DNA of 64,000 bases from Candidatus Sulfopaludibacter sp. SbA3 (GCA_945865815.1 CAMBFR010000005.1:26038-90037); one strand, 5' to 3'; shown: positions 9,538-18,874, counted from the first letter of the stretch. Notes: generated from the letters alone by a model not told the origin. Numbers and translations: made by a program.

Positions 9538-9565
9538 ATTTCATTGGCCTGTCCTACTCTATAAT
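9538..9565 (+). promoter_or_regulatory. Candidate promoter of the hybrid kinase gene
   Basis: A perfect TATAAT lies at 9560-9565, about 37 bp before the preferred TTG start at 9602. The best hexamer at 16-bp spacing is ATTTCA (9538-9543), which is a poor -35 box. The assignment therefore rests on the -10 box alone. Confidence 0.35.
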
Positions 9566-9601
9566 CCCTGTAGGGACTTGGAAGAAATCTTGGAGGGAGT
9601 C

Positions 9602-12600
9602 TTGACTGATACCGTCCGGCTGGGTCTCATGCCGCCGCTTACCGGAGTGGTTAGCATGTATGGAGCGGAAATCGTCCGCGCCGCGCGAATAGCCTGCGAA
9701 GAAGTTAACGAACAGGGTGGAGTGGGGGGGCGGCCGCTCGAGATCGTCGTCGAGGACGACGGCAGCCTGCCCGAGAGCGCCGTGGACGCCGCTGAGAAGC
9801 TGCTGAAGCAGCATAAGTGCATGGCGATCGTCGGCAACCTGCTGTCGAATTCGCGCATCGCCGTGGCCTATCGAGTGGCCGAGCCGCGGAAGACGCCCTA
9901 TCTGAATTTTTCCTTCTACGAAGGAAGCATCCTCAGCCGCTATTTTTTCCATTTCGCCGCGCTGCCCAACCAACAGATCGACCGCATGATTCCGTACATG
10001 CTCAAGACCCACGGAGGGCGCATGTTCTTCGCCGGCAACAACTACGAGTGGCCGCGAGGCTCCATAGCCGCGGCCAAACGATCTCTTGAGGCGGCAGGCG
10101 GCAAAGTGGCCGGAGAGGAATACTTCCCGCTCGGCGTGGACGACGCGGCAATCGACAGCCTGCTCGATCGGGTAGCCGGCGCGGCGCCGGACGTCTTCGT
10201 ACCCTACTTTGCCGGCGCCGACCAGCTACGCCTGTTGACCCACTTCGCCGGGCGCGGGCTGAAAAAGCGGATAGTCGTCGTGATGGGTCACTACGACGAA
10301 ATGATGGCCAGCAGCCTGCCGCCTGACGTCCGCGAGGGTTTGTATTCCAGCAACACATACTTCATGACCGTGGACACGGCGGCGAATCGGAGTTTCATGG
10401 ACCGGCTGGCTGCATACCCGGGCGTCACCGGGATCTGGCCGCATGGAAACGGCATCATGACAAATTTCGGCGAGGGCGCCTACATCTGCGTCAAAGCCTT
10501 TGCGCGGGCGGCCAACGACGCAGGCTCCCTCAATCCCGCAGCGCTGATCGGCGCTCTGCGAACCGTCACCATCGAGGCTCCTCAGGGGCTCGTGCACATG
10601 GAGCCCGAAACGCAGCACGCGATGGTCAATACCTATCTCTCCCGCTGCGCAGCCGACGGCACGTTCACGATCGTCGAACGGTTCGGGGCCATCGCCCCGG
10701 CGCTCCCCGACCGGTACCATCACCAGCGCATCGGCGCCCGGACAACGCTGGAAGAAGACATGCGCCTCCAGGCGAGGATGCTCGCGCACTTGTCCGAGGC
10801 GGTGCTGCTCATCCGCGCGGAGGACAGCACCATTGTTTACAACAACGCGGGCGCGGAAAAAATGTTCGGCTACAGTGGAACGGAGTTGATCGGCATGCCG
10901 ATTTCCCGGCTCGACGCCCCTTCCGGGCACGGCCCCGTCCACTCATCCGTCGAAATGATCCGGGAACTGGCCGGAAAGGGCGAATGGAGGGGCGAGATCG
11001 CCAGCGTCCGGAAGGACGGCGCGCTCATCTGGAGGGAGGTTTCGGCATCGGCCTTCACGCACCCCTTCTTCGGCGAGGTCTGGCTCGCCGTGTGCCGCGA
11101 CATCACCGATAGCAAGCGAGCGGAGAACGCCATTGCCGAGTCGCGGGCGGCGTTCACCGCCCTAGCGGAGGTGTCACCCGTCGGGATCTTTCATACGGAT
11201 CCGGCAGGCGCCTATCTGACGGTGAATCGCCGATGGACCGAGATCACGGGCCTCAATAACGAAGAGGCCCGCGAAAATGGATGGACCCAATCGCTTCATC
11301 CGGACGATCGCGACAGAGTCGTGAGAGAGTGGACGGAATGGACGCGGAGGGGCCGGGCATTTCGAAGCGAATACCGATTCAAGCGGCCCGACGGTAACGT
11401 GTCCTGGGTGATCGGCGAGGCCCGCGCGCAACATGACTCGAAAGGCGCGCTCACGGGGTACATCGGCGCCATTACCGACATCACCTCCCAGCGGCAGTAC
11501 CGAGCGGCGCTCGAAGACCTCTCCACGCTGCGGCGCGCGGCGGGGGACGACTATTTCAGCCAGGCTGCCGCGAATCTCGCCGAAAGTCTAGGTGTGGAGA
11601 TCGGCTTTGTGAACACCCTGAAGCACGATGGATCATGGGTCCATACGAAGGGTCTCTTTGTGGACGGGCACGTCCAGCCGCTGACCGAGTGGGCGCTGGC
11701 CGGAACCCCGTGCGAGCGGGCGATCCATGGCCGCGCGACGGTGGTCCCCAGGGATCTACGGCACCATTTTCCCGCGTTTTCTATTTCGATCGCACTCGGC
11801 GCCAACAGCTACGCCGCAATGCCTATGATTGACTCCGAAAACAAAATCGTCGGCAGCGTTGGCGTCATGAGCCGGAATTCGCTCGACAACTCCGAGAGCA
11901 TGCTGGCGATCCTGACGCTCTTCGCCACCCAGGTCGCCGTGGAGCTCGAACGCCGGCGCACCGAGGCGTGGTTCATCGGCGTGTTCGAGTTCGCGCCGGA
12001 CGCCGTGGTGATCTCCGACCGGAAGGGCCGTATCCAGCGGGTGAACCGGGCGGCCGAGGAGATGTTCGGCTGGACGCGCGCGGAACTGGACGGCCAGGCG
12101 GTCGAGGTCCTCATGCCTCAAGCAATGCGGCGCCAGCACGTCGGACTTCGCGGCCAGTTTATGCTGGCGGGCACGAACCGCGCGATGGGAGCGGGCCGCC
12201 TGAGCCTGCGCGGCCTACGCAAAAATGGCGCCGAATTTCCGGTGGAGATCGGCCTCGCCCCCATCGAGACGGAGGACGGACTGCTTGTGGCCGCATCCGT
12301 CAGGGATGTCTCCACGCGAATGGTATTGGAAGGGCAGTTCCGCCAGGCCCAGAAGATGGAGAGCGTGGGCCAGCTCGCCGCCGGTATCGCGCATGACTTC
12401 AATAACCTCCTCACGATCGTTAACGGCCTTGCGGAACTCGCCTCGACGGAGATCCCTAAAGATTCTCCCGTGCAGGAGAGGCTGGCCAGCATTTTGAACG
12501 CTGGAGAACGCGCGGCCGCGCTTACCCGGCAGTTGCTTGCGTTCAGCCGGAAGCAAATCCTGCGGCCCTCGGTCGTGAACCTCAACGAAGTCGTGTCGGA

Positions 12601-13471
12601 GGCGGAGACGCTCCTGCGGCGGGCGCTGGGTGAGCAAATCCGGCTTGTCGTCGAGATGGAGACCGATCTCTCAAACGTTACCGTCGATCCGGAGCAATTC
12701 CAGCAGGTCATCCTGAATCTCGCGCTCAACAGCCGCGATGCCATGCCGAAAGGAGGGACGCTGACGATTCGGACGGCGAACGTGGCTTTCGACGAGACGA
12801 CGAGAATACCCCGCCCGGGTTTCCCGCCGGGGCGCTACGTCATGCTCACACTCACTGACACGGGCATCGGAATGGACGAAGCGACGCAGGCGCTGATCTT
12901 CGAGCCGTTCTTCACGACCAAACCGAAGGGGCAGGGCACTGGACTGGGCCTGGCGACGGTGTACGGCATTGTCAAACAGAGCGGCGGGGACATCTACGTC
13001 TGGAGCAAAGCCGGCGAAGGCACTGCCTTCACGATCTACGTGCCGGTTTCCGATGTCGAGGCCGATGGTGACCGGGCCAAAGAGGCGCCATTGGCGGCAC
13101 ACGGCACGGAGCACGTGCTTGTCGTGGACGACGACGCAAATTTGCGGGACGTGGTCAAGTGGATGCTTGGTCACGCCGGCTACAAGGTGATCGCGGCCGG
13201 CAGCGCCGAAGAGGCGCTGCAACTGCTGAACGATGGCGACGTCCCAATCCACCTGCTCCTCACCGATGTTGTGATGCCCGGGATGGGTGGATGGGAGTTG
13301 GCGGAACGCGTTCAAGCCCTGCGCCCAGAGATCAGGATTCTCTTCATGTCCGGGTACTCCGAAGAAGGCCCCCTCCGAACCGGCGTCAGCGACAAGAGCG
13401 TGCACCTGATCAACAAGCCGTATTCAATCGGCGATCTGACACGCAAAATACGCGAAGTGCTGGAATCATGA
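9602..13471 (+). CDS. Hybrid histidine kinase with AmiC-like binding-protein domain, PAS, GAF and receiver
   Basis: I place the start at TTG 9602, because GGAGG (9592-9596) sits 5 nt upstream; an open frame extends back to 9578. This gives 1289 residues. The first 380 or so form a type I periplasmic-binding fold like AmiC/branched-chain amino-acid receptors (RLGLMPPLTGVVSMYGAE, EVNEQGGVGGRPLEIV), but with no signal peptide and no membrane helix. Two PAS domains follow (about 385-640), then GAF (650-785) and a third PAS (790-905). HisKA carries the phospho-acceptor in IAHDFNNLL, and HATPase shows NSRDAMPKGG, DTGIGM and GTGLGL. A C-terminal receiver has VVDDDAN, phospho-acceptor Asp in LLTDVVMPG, and KPYS. 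This is a fully soluble sensor of a small organic ligand, by analogy with AmiC. No partner regulator lies adjacent. The 3' end overlaps the convergent gene by 6 bp. Confidence 0.88.
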   Translation: MTDTVRLGLMPPLTGVVSMYGAEIVRAARIACEEVNEQGGVGGRPLEIVVEDDGSLPESAVDAAEKLLKQHKCMAIVGNLLSNSRIAVAYRVAEPRKTPYLNFSFYEGSILSRYFFHFAALPNQQIDRMIPYMLKTHGGRMFFAGNNYEWPRGSIAAAKRSLEAAGGKVAGEEYFPLGVDDAAIDSLLDRVAGAAPDVFVPYFAGADQLRLLTHFAGRGLKKRIVVVMGHYDEMMASSLPPDVREGLYSSNTYFMTVDTAANRSFMDRLAAYPGVTGIWPHGNGIMTNFGEGAYICVKAFARAANDAGSLNPAALIGALRTVTIEAPQGLVHMEPETQHAMVNTYLSRCAADGTFTIVERFGAIAPALPDRYHHQRIGARTTLEEDMRLQARMLAHLSEAVLLIRAEDSTIVYNNAGAEKMFGYSGTELIGMPISRLDAPSGHGPVHSSVEMIRELAGKGEWRGEIASVRKDGALIWREVSASAFTHPFFGEVWLAVCRDITDSKRAENAIAESRAAFTALAEVSPVGIFHTDPAGAYLTVNRRWTEITGLNNEEARENGWTQSLHPDDRDRVVREWTEWTRRGRAFRSEYRFKRPDGNVSWVIGEARAQHDSKGALTGYIGAITDITSQRQYRAALEDLSTLRRAAGDDYFSQAAANLAESLGVEIGFVNTLKHDGSWVHTKGLFVDGHVQPLTEWALAGTPCERAIHGRATVVPRDLRHHFPAFSISIALGANSYAAMPMIDSENKIVGSVGVMSRNSLDNSESMLAILTLFATQVAVELERRRTEAWFIGVFEFAPDAVVISDRKGRIQRVNRAAEEMFGWTRAELDGQAVEVLMPQAMRRQHVGLRGQFMLAGTNRAMGAGRLSLRGLRKNGAEFPVEIGLAPIETEDGLLVAASVRDVSTRMVLEGQFRQAQKMESVGQLAAGIAHDFNNLLTIVNGLAELASTEIPKDSPVQERLASILNAGERAAALTRQLLAFSRKQILRPSVVNLNEVVSEAETLLRRALGEQIRLVVEMETDLSNVTVDPEQFQQVILNLALNSRDAMPKGGTLTIRTANVAFDETTRIPRPGFPPGRYVMLTLTDTGIGMDEATQALIFEPFFTTKPKGQGTGLGLATVYGIVKQSGGDIYVWSKAGEGTAFTIYVPVSDVEADGDRAKEAPLAAHGTEHVLVVDDDANLRDVVKWMLGHAGYKVIAAGSAEEALQLLNDGDVPIHLLLTDVVMPGMGGWELAERVQALRPEIRILFMSGYSEEGPLRTGVSDKSVHLINKPYSIGDLTRKIREVLES

Positions 13472-14638
13472 AGCGAACCGAACCTGATGGAGAACCGGCA
13501 GTTCAATCAGGATGGCCGTTCCTTCCTCCGGAGTGGATTCCAACCGAATCTCTCCCTTGTGTTTCCGCACGATCGAATTCGCGATCGCGAAGCCCCGCCC
13601 CATGCTCAATTCAGCCGCAGGACCGTCGTAGTGTATGAAAACAAGAGCATTCTTGCCCGAGCACCATGAGCGGATACGAAGCTGCCGCTTTGAATCGGAT
13701 CGAAGGACGGCAGCCTCCGCATTCCTCATCAGGAAGGACAGAACGAGCCGCATTTCGAACTCATCGGCGTACACCGGGGGCGCGGCCTCTGTGATCAACG
13801 TCACCTTGATATTGTTGCGGTCCCACTCCTCCGCCTGGAGTTCGCTGAGCCGCCGCAACTCGTCTCCAAGTTTCATCGGAGCAAATCCCTGTATTCGTTC
13901 CTCCAGGGATTCCCGAAACTTAAGGGCAGCGGCCGTCGTCTCAGTAATGCCGTTGCGGACATCCTGCAAATGGCTCCATGCGGCGCCCGGCAGATCGCGT
14001 TGCTCCGGAGCGAGTTCAAGGTAGCCCATGGCGAACATAAGCGGATCATCGATCTGAACCGTATCCTGCGGCGATCGCTCGGGCAGGCTGCCATTTTCTC
14101 CCTGTTCCCTCGCAAGCACCTGAGAGTGAAGCACTGAATTTTCCAGGGCCAGCCCAATGTAAACGGAAATGCCCAGAAGAAATTCGCGGTCGGACGGCGT
14201 AATCGGCCGCAAACGGTTCAGCAGTTCCAGAACGCCAACAACGTCTCCTTTACGATTGCACACCGGCAGGGCGAAAAGGTCATTTGTGTAGTAACCGAGC
14301 TTGCGATCGAACTGGCGGTCAAAGCGGGGGTCGTTATACGTGTCTGCAATATCCAGGACTTCACCCGTGGCTGCAACCGTTCCCGCGATTCCCGTACCGA
14401 CAGGCAGGGAAATTTCTTCGCCTTCGATTTCCTGCGCGACCAGCTGCCGGAGCGTATTCCGGGAACGATCGACCACGAATACGGAAATGCGTTCCACTGC
14501 GATTTCCGCGCGAACCACTTCCAGAATGATTCGCGTGAGCTCCTGAAGTTCCAGAGTTGAATTCAGGAGCCGTGCCGTCTCAAGCAGCGTTTGCAGCCGC
14601 TGGATTTCCGGTTTCGGTGCATCCGTCATGGGCACCAT
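13466..14638 (-). CDS. GAF-domain sensor with degenerate histidine-kinase-type ATPase domain
   Basis: This protein of about 390 residues starts at ATG 14638; an in-frame ATG three codons on (MTDAPKPE) is equally good. Residues about 20-165 form a GAF domain (LLETARLLNSTLELQELTRIIL, LPVGTGIAGTVAATGE, LFALPVCNRKGDVVGVLELLN). After a linker, the C-terminal 130 residues resemble an HATPase_c fold: an N-box-like LVLSFLMRNAEAAV and a G2-like GRGFAIANSIVRKHKGEIRLES ending in GTAILIELP. I see no HisKA phospho-acceptor His and no DxGxG box, so kinase activity is doubtful. It may bind a ligand or modulate another kinase; it points toward the hybrid kinase and overlaps its 3' end by 6 bp. Confidence 0.75.
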   Translation of the reverse strand: MVPMTDAPKPEIQRLQTLLETARLLNSTLELQELTRIILEVVRAEIAVERISVFVVDRSRNTLRQLVAQEIEGEEISLPVGTGIAGTVAATGEVLDIADTYNDPRFDRQFDRKLGYYTNDLFALPVCNRKGDVVGVLELLNRLRPITPSDREFLLGISVYIGLALENSVLHSQVLAREQGENGSLPERSPQDTVQIDDPLMFAMGYLELAPEQRDLPGAAWSHLQDVRNGITETTAAALKFRESLEERIQGFAPMKLGDELRRLSELQAEEWDRNNIKVTLITEAAPPVYADEFEMRLVLSFLMRNAEAAVLRSDSKRQLRIRSWCSGKNALVFIHYDGPAAELSMGRGFAIANSIVRKHKGEIRLESTPEEGTAILIELPVLHQVRFAS

Positions 14639-14644
14639 TCTACG

Positions 14645-14675
14645 GTAGTGGTCTAATTCGGGGACAGACCACTAC
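14645..14675. repeat. Palindromic repeat, family B (TAATTCGGGGACAGACC type)
   Basis: A perfect 10-bp inverted repeat, GTAGTGGTCT (14645-14654) and AGACCACTAC (14666-14675), with an 11-nt loop AATTCGGGGAC. The left arm plus loop recurs at 51200-51220. It lies in the 51-bp divergent gap between the GAF gene and ribD, so it may influence both. Confidence 0.7.
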
Positions 14676-14689
14676 AATGTACTCGCGAT

Positions 14690-15679
14690 ATGGACCACAA
14701 CACCCACATCCGACGAACCCTCGAACTCGCCGAGAGAGGCGCCGGGCTCACGAGTCCGGGAGCGATGGTGGGGGCTGTCATCGTCAACAGCGGTGAAATC
14801 GTTGGCGAAGGCTTTTACACCTATGACGGCATGCGCCACGCGGAGGTCATCGCTCTCGCCGAGGCTGGAGGACGGGCGCGCGGCGCAACCGTCTACACCT
14901 CGCTCGAACCGTGCTCGCATGCCGGACGCACTCCCCCCTGCGCAAAGGCCCTGATCGATGCCGGAGTGGCGCGCGTAATCACGGCAATGAAAGACCCGAA
15001 TCCGGAAGTGAACGGGAAAGGCCTGGCAATGCTGCGTGACGCGGGCATAACCGTGGAATCGGGCTTCATGGAAGAGGAGGCGCGGCGCCTGAATGAGGCA
15101 TTCATCGTTTACAAGACCTCAAAGCGGCCATTCGGAATCCTCAAGATCGCGATGACGCTCGACGGCAAGATCGCAACGCGGACGGGGGAGTCGCGATGGA
15201 TTACATCGGAAGAGTCTCGCGCAATGGTCCAAAATCTGAGGCATCGATGCGACGCCATCGTGACCGGCAGCGGAACCGTTCTCGCCGATCAACCTCTGCT
15301 GACCGACCGCACCGGCCTGCCGAGACGGAGGCCCCTGCTTAAGGTCGTGCTCGACCGGCGGGCGCGTATTGAAACATTCTCCGACGCTCTGGTTTTCCGG
15401 GACAGCCTGGATGCCCTTACCGGGGAACTTTGCCGGCGTGAGGTGCAGTCCTTCCTTATGGAATGCGGGCCGGACCTGGCTTTCAACGCGCTTCAGCACG
15501 GAATCATTGATAAGATGGCCGTCTTTATCGCGCCGCGGATACTCGGCGGACGGGAAACTCCGGCCATCGGAGGCGCCGGCGTCGAAAAGCTGGCCGATTC
15601 GATCGGCATCGAAGGCTGGCAGGTCAGCCACGCCGGACCGGACATCGTTTTAACGGGTTATGTTCACAGGCATCATTGA
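14690..15679 (+). CDS. ribD: Riboflavin biosynthesis deaminase/reductase RibD
   Basis: Bifunctional enzyme for the second and third steps of riboflavin synthesis. The N-terminal cytidine-deaminase-like domain has zinc ligands in HAEVIAL and PCSHAGRTPPC. The C-terminal reductase domain (from about residue 143, GILKIAMTLDGKIATRTGES) includes SRWITSEESR, GSGTVLADQPLLTDR and ECGPDLAFN. At 329 residues it is shorter than the usual 360 or so. The usual TSPNPxVGAVIV segment reads TSPGAMVGAVIV, losing the conserved Asn. No FMN riboswitch can fit in the 51-bp upstream gap. It overlaps ribE by 20 bp. Confidence 0.93.
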   Translation: MDHNTHIRRTLELAERGAGLTSPGAMVGAVIVNSGEIVGEGFYTYDGMRHAEVIALAEAGGRARGATVYTSLEPCSHAGRTPPCAKALIDAGVARVITAMKDPNPEVNGKGLAMLRDAGITVESGFMEEEARRLNEAFIVYKTSKRPFGILKIAMTLDGKIATRTGESRWITSEESRAMVQNLRHRCDAIVTGSGTVLADQPLLTDRTGLPRRRPLLKVVLDRRARIETFSDALVFRDSLDALTGELCRREVQSFLMECGPDLAFNALQHGIIDKMAVFIAPRILGGRETPAIGGAGVEKLADSIGIEGWQVSHAGPDIVLTGYVHRHH

Positions 15680-16250
15680 AGAAGTCGGAGAGATCGTCGG
15701 CCTCGACGAGGCAGGCGGCTTTCGAACAATAAGGGTCCGCGCCCGCGCGGTGCTCGATGACATGAAGGCCGGGTCCAGCATCGCGGTCAACGGCGTTTGC
15801 CTGACGGCAACCACCGTTACCCCTGATGTTTTCACGGCCGATCTCTCGCATGAAACCCTGGACCGTACAAGCCTCGGCCGTTTGAACAAAGGCTCCATCG
15901 TAAATCTGGAGCGCCCGATGCGGGCGGACGCGCGATTCGGAGGCCACATCGTGCAGGGTCATGTGGACGGCGTGGGACAGATTCGCGGCTTCGACCGGCA
16001 CGGCGGCAACTGGGACCTCGAAGTCGAGTATGCAGCACCCGATTCGCGGTACATCGTCGAAAAGGGATCGATTGCCGTTGACGGGATCAGCCTGACAGTG
16101 GCGGCGCTGCGGGGGCCAAATGTTTTTTCCGCCGCCATAATCCCCCACACCCTCGACAACACCAATCTCAGGACGGCGCGGCCGGGCGATCCGGTGAACC
16201 TGGAATTCGACGTTCTCGCCAAATATGTGGAGAATCTGATTCGCCGCTGA
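15660..16250 (+). CDS. ribE: Riboflavin synthase, alpha subunit
   Basis: Performs the last step of riboflavin synthesis, dismutation of two lumazine molecules. The 196 residues start with the canonical MFTGIIEEVG and show the two lumazine-binding repeats. The first includes SIAVNGVCLTATTV and FTADLSHETL, the second GGHIVQGHVDGVG, SIAVDGISLTVAAL and HTLDNTNLRTARPGDPVNLE. The start lies 20 bp inside ribD, implying coupling. A decayed second copy of its 3' end is found at 20813-20969, next to ribBA. Confidence 0.95.
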   Translation: MFTGIIEEVGEIVGLDEAGGFRTIRVRARAVLDDMKAGSSIAVNGVCLTATTVTPDVFTADLSHETLDRTSLGRLNKGSIVNLERPMRADARFGGHIVQGHVDGVGQIRGFDRHGGNWDLEVEYAAPDSRYIVEKGSIAVDGISLTVAALRGPNVFSAAIIPHTLDNTNLRTARPGDPVNLEFDVLAKYVENLIRR

Positions 16251-16275
16251 TTCTGTCCCCACAATTCCCAGTCCG

Positions 16276-16522
16276 AACTCCCCTCCGGTGTTAGGAGGGG
16301 TGGCTGCGCCACCAGGGGAATGATCCCGTTCCTTATTGGCGCAGACGGGGTGGTACGCAATGACGCGAAGCTACCTTATGGATGCTCGCGTAGCGCTCAT
16401 TCAAATCGGTGCGCTGCGCGAATATCTATAGGGTGGCTTCGCATCATCAATGGATTGGACACCACCCCGCCGTTCGCTGAAAAACGCGCGAACGGCACCC
16501 CTCCTAATCCAGGAGGGGAGTT
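16276..16522. repeat. MITE-like palindromic repeat, family A copy 3 (inverted)
   Basis: A 247-bp element with ends AACTCCCCTCC (16276-16286) and GGAGGGGAGTT (16512-16522). Its internal order is reversed compared with copies 1 and 2: the TGCGCC/GGCGCAGACGGGGTGG block is at the left and CCACCCCGCCGTTCGC at the right. The flanking hairpin motif GGGGCTGAAGCCCC occurs at 16564-16577. It fills most of the 411-bp gap after ribE; I see no gene there. Confidence 0.85.
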
Positions 16523-16661
16523 TTTTGCGCACTCCCCGAAAAATATCCAAACTTCAGAGGCACGGGGCTGAAGCCCCGCGCCCACAGGAGGGGAAAATTT
16601 GGAATATCCCGCCATTCGGTATAGATTGCAGCTTCACTCCAAATCTTATCTGGGAGGTTCT

Positions 16662-17717
16662 ATGAGGCGAATTCTGGCGTTGTGTATGGTCGTTTTGCTG
16701 GGTGCGGTGCAACTGGCAGCCCAGAACAAGGCGAAGGCTGAGAATGTTCAGGTCATTCCTCACACCTCGGTACCGAATTTCTTCAAGCTGCCGGCGGATC
16801 TTTACTTCGGCGAAGGCATCGGCATTGCCACGAACTCGAAGGGAAACGTGTTCGTTTTCCACCGCAGCGGAGATACGCGGCTGTTCGAGTTCGACCCGAA
16901 TGGCAACTTCCTGAAGGAATGGGGCATCGGCCTCTACGGCATTGAGTTTGCGCATCAGGTGCGCGTCGACCCGCAGGACAACGTCTGGGTCGTCGACGAG
17001 GGGACGAACATGGTCATCAAGTTCAACCCTCAGGGACGCGTCGTCATGGTGCTCGGCCGCCGGCCGGAACCTGTGGCGGGCGCCGTCCAGACCGTCACGC
17101 CCGCCGGCCCGGTGCTCAACCAGAAGTACAGATTCGGACGCCCGACCGACGTCACATGGGACGCCCAGGGCAACATCTTCATCTCCGACGGCTACGTGAA
17201 CTCCCGCGCCGTGAAATATGACAAGAACGGCCGATTCATCGCGCAGTATGCGGGCGAGCGAGGTCCCGGAACGAATCAGTTGAACACGCCGCATTCCATC
17301 AGCTCCGACGCCCAGGGCAACATCTATGTCGCCGATCGCGGCAACCAGCGAATCGTCGTCCTGAACAACGACATGACCCTGAAGACAACCTACAACAACG
17401 TGGGCAACCCATGGGCGGTCTGCATTTCGCCGGGCCCGCATCAGTACCTGTTCGCGTCGAACTCGAATCCCGACAGCAATACGCCGGCCTCGTCGTGGGA
17501 CATTACCGGCGAGATCTACAAGATGGAGCTCGACGGCACGATCATCGGAAAGTTCGGCAAGGCCGGCAAGGGTCTCGGCGAATTCAGCACGGTGCACGAA
17601 ATCGACTGCCGGAATCCCGATCAGCTGTACGTGTCGGAAATTTCCGCGTGGCGGGCGCAGAAAATCATTCTGAGTCCATCGAGAATGCAGCCGGTCTCGT
17701 CTTCATCGTCTCGATAA
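16662..17717 (+). CDS. Secreted NHL-repeat beta-propeller protein (paralogue 1)
   Basis: ATG 16662 is chosen because GGGAGG lies just upstream and a signal peptide follows at once (MRRILALCMVVLLGAVQLAAQ, cleavage after the AQ). The mature part of about 330 residues consists of NHL-type blades such as GIGIATNSKGNVFVFHRSG, VRVDPQDNVWVVDEG, VTWDAQGNIFISDGY and ISSDAQGNIYVADRGNQRI. Propellers of this type are often binding or lyase scaffolds in the periplasm; no catalytic residues can be assigned. It is 35 bp upstream of a clear paralogue and lies in the segment that separates ribE from ribBA. Confidence 0.82.
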   Translation: MRRILALCMVVLLGAVQLAAQNKAKAENVQVIPHTSVPNFFKLPADLYFGEGIGIATNSKGNVFVFHRSGDTRLFEFDPNGNFLKEWGIGLYGIEFAHQVRVDPQDNVWVVDEGTNMVIKFNPQGRVVMVLGRRPEPVAGAVQTVTPAGPVLNQKYRFGRPTDVTWDAQGNIFISDGYVNSRAVKYDKNGRFIAQYAGERGPGTNQLNTPHSISSDAQGNIYVADRGNQRIVVLNNDMTLKTTYNNVGNPWAVCISPGPHQYLFASNSNPDSNTPASSWDITGEIYKMELDGTIIGKFGKAGKGLGEFSTVHEIDCRNPDQLYVSEISAWRAQKIILSPSRMQPVSSSSSR

Positions 17718-17752
17718 CGGCCCGATAACGGCGCGATCACGGGAGGTTCAAC

Positions 17753-18874
17753 ATGAAACGGTCATTGTCAGTACTTATTGCTCTGGCGCTTGCCGCAACG
17801 GCGGGCACGCTCTTTGCGCAGCAGGCTCCCACTATTCAATTCGACTCGAACCCGATGCCGTTGACCATGCCCGATAACATCCACCTCGGCGAGGTGGCTG
17901 GCGTGGCGACGAACTCGCGCGGCGACATCTTTGTGTACACGCGCACGGGCAATCCCACGATCACGCTCGGGACGGCTCGAGCGGTTTCGCACGGTGGATC
18001 GCGGCTGTTCCAGTTCGATCGCGCGGGCAAGTTTGTGCGCGAGATCGCCCAGGGCGCGTACGGACTTCTTCAGGCCCAGCAGGTACGTGTCGATCCGCAG
18101 GACAACGTGTGGATCGTCGATCAAATGTCGACGCAGGTCATCAAGTTTGATACGAACGGCCGCGTGCAGATGATCTTCAGCCGTAAACCGGAGGCGATGG
18201 CCGTCCCCGCCGCGCGGCTTACTCCGCTTCCGTCGGGAATCCCCGTCATACAGCCGGAACCGGCTGCCCCCGCAGCCCCGGCTGCCGCCGCCGGTGGCGC
18301 CCCGGCGCCGCTGCCGGGTGCAGGACCGGCCGGCGAAACTTTCTCGCGCCCGACCGACGTCGCGTGGGATGGGGCGGGCAACGTGTATGTGGCCGACGGC
18401 TATGGCAACTCGCGCGTAGCCAAGTACGACAAGAACGGCAAGTGGATCAGGAACTGGGGATCGCGCGGAACCGGCCCGGGCCAGTTCAACATCGTCCACG
18501 GCCTTGCGATCGATGCGCAAGGCAACGTGTATGTAGCCGACGAGGGAAACAAGCGCATCCAGGTATTTGACGGCGACGGCAACTTCAAAACGCAATTCAC
18601 GAATGTGGGAACGCCGACCGCAATCTGCATCACGCGCGGCCCGCGGCAGGTGCTCTACGTTGCGCACACGGGCGACTCCGAAGGCATGGAAGACGCCGCC
18701 ATCTACAAGGTGGACTTGAATGGGACGGTACTCGGCAAATTCGGCGCCGCCGGCAAGCTCCCCAAAGAATTCGGTGTCGTGAACTCCATCGATTGCCGCA
18801 ACGAGAATGAACTGCTCGTCGGCGAGTTGTCGAACTGGCGCGTCCAGAAACTCACGCTGCGCACGGCAAATTAA
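17753..18874 (+). CDS. Secreted NHL-repeat beta-propeller protein (paralogue 2)
   Basis: The 373 residues open with a signal peptide (MKRSLSVLIALALAATAG, ending FAQ). NHL blades follow, nearly parallel to the preceding gene: GEVAGVATNSRGDIFVYTR, VRVDPQDNVWIVDQMS, VAWDGAGNVYVADGYGNSR, LAIDAQGNVYVADEGNKRI, and NSIDCRNENELLVGELSNWRVQK. A 60-residue Pro/Ala/Gly-rich linker (about 155-200) splits the blades. An AGG-type ribosome-binding site (GGGAGG) precedes the ATG by 7 nt. Tandem duplication of the two genes is likely. Confidence 0.83.
   Translation: MKRSLSVLIALALAATAGTLFAQQAPTIQFDSNPMPLTMPDNIHLGEVAGVATNSRGDIFVYTRTGNPTITLGTARAVSHGGSRLFQFDRAGKFVREIAQGAYGLLQAQQVRVDPQDNVWIVDQMSTQVIKFDTNGRVQMIFSRKPEAMAVPAARLTPLPSGIPVIQPEPAAPAAPAAAAGGAPAPLPGAGPAGETFSRPTDVAWDGAGNVYVADGYGNSRVAKYDKNGKWIRNWGSRGTGPGQFNIVHGLAIDAQGNVYVADEGNKRIQVFDGDGNFKTQFTNVGTPTAICITRGPRQVLYVAHTGDSEGMEDAAIYKVDLNGTVLGKFGAAGKLPKEFGVVNSIDCRNENELLVGELSNWRVQKLTLRTAN

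Noticed and set aside
14639..14689. An FMN riboswitch in front of ribD
   Set aside because: Only 51 bp are available and they are filled by a palindrome; none of the conserved RFN segments is present.
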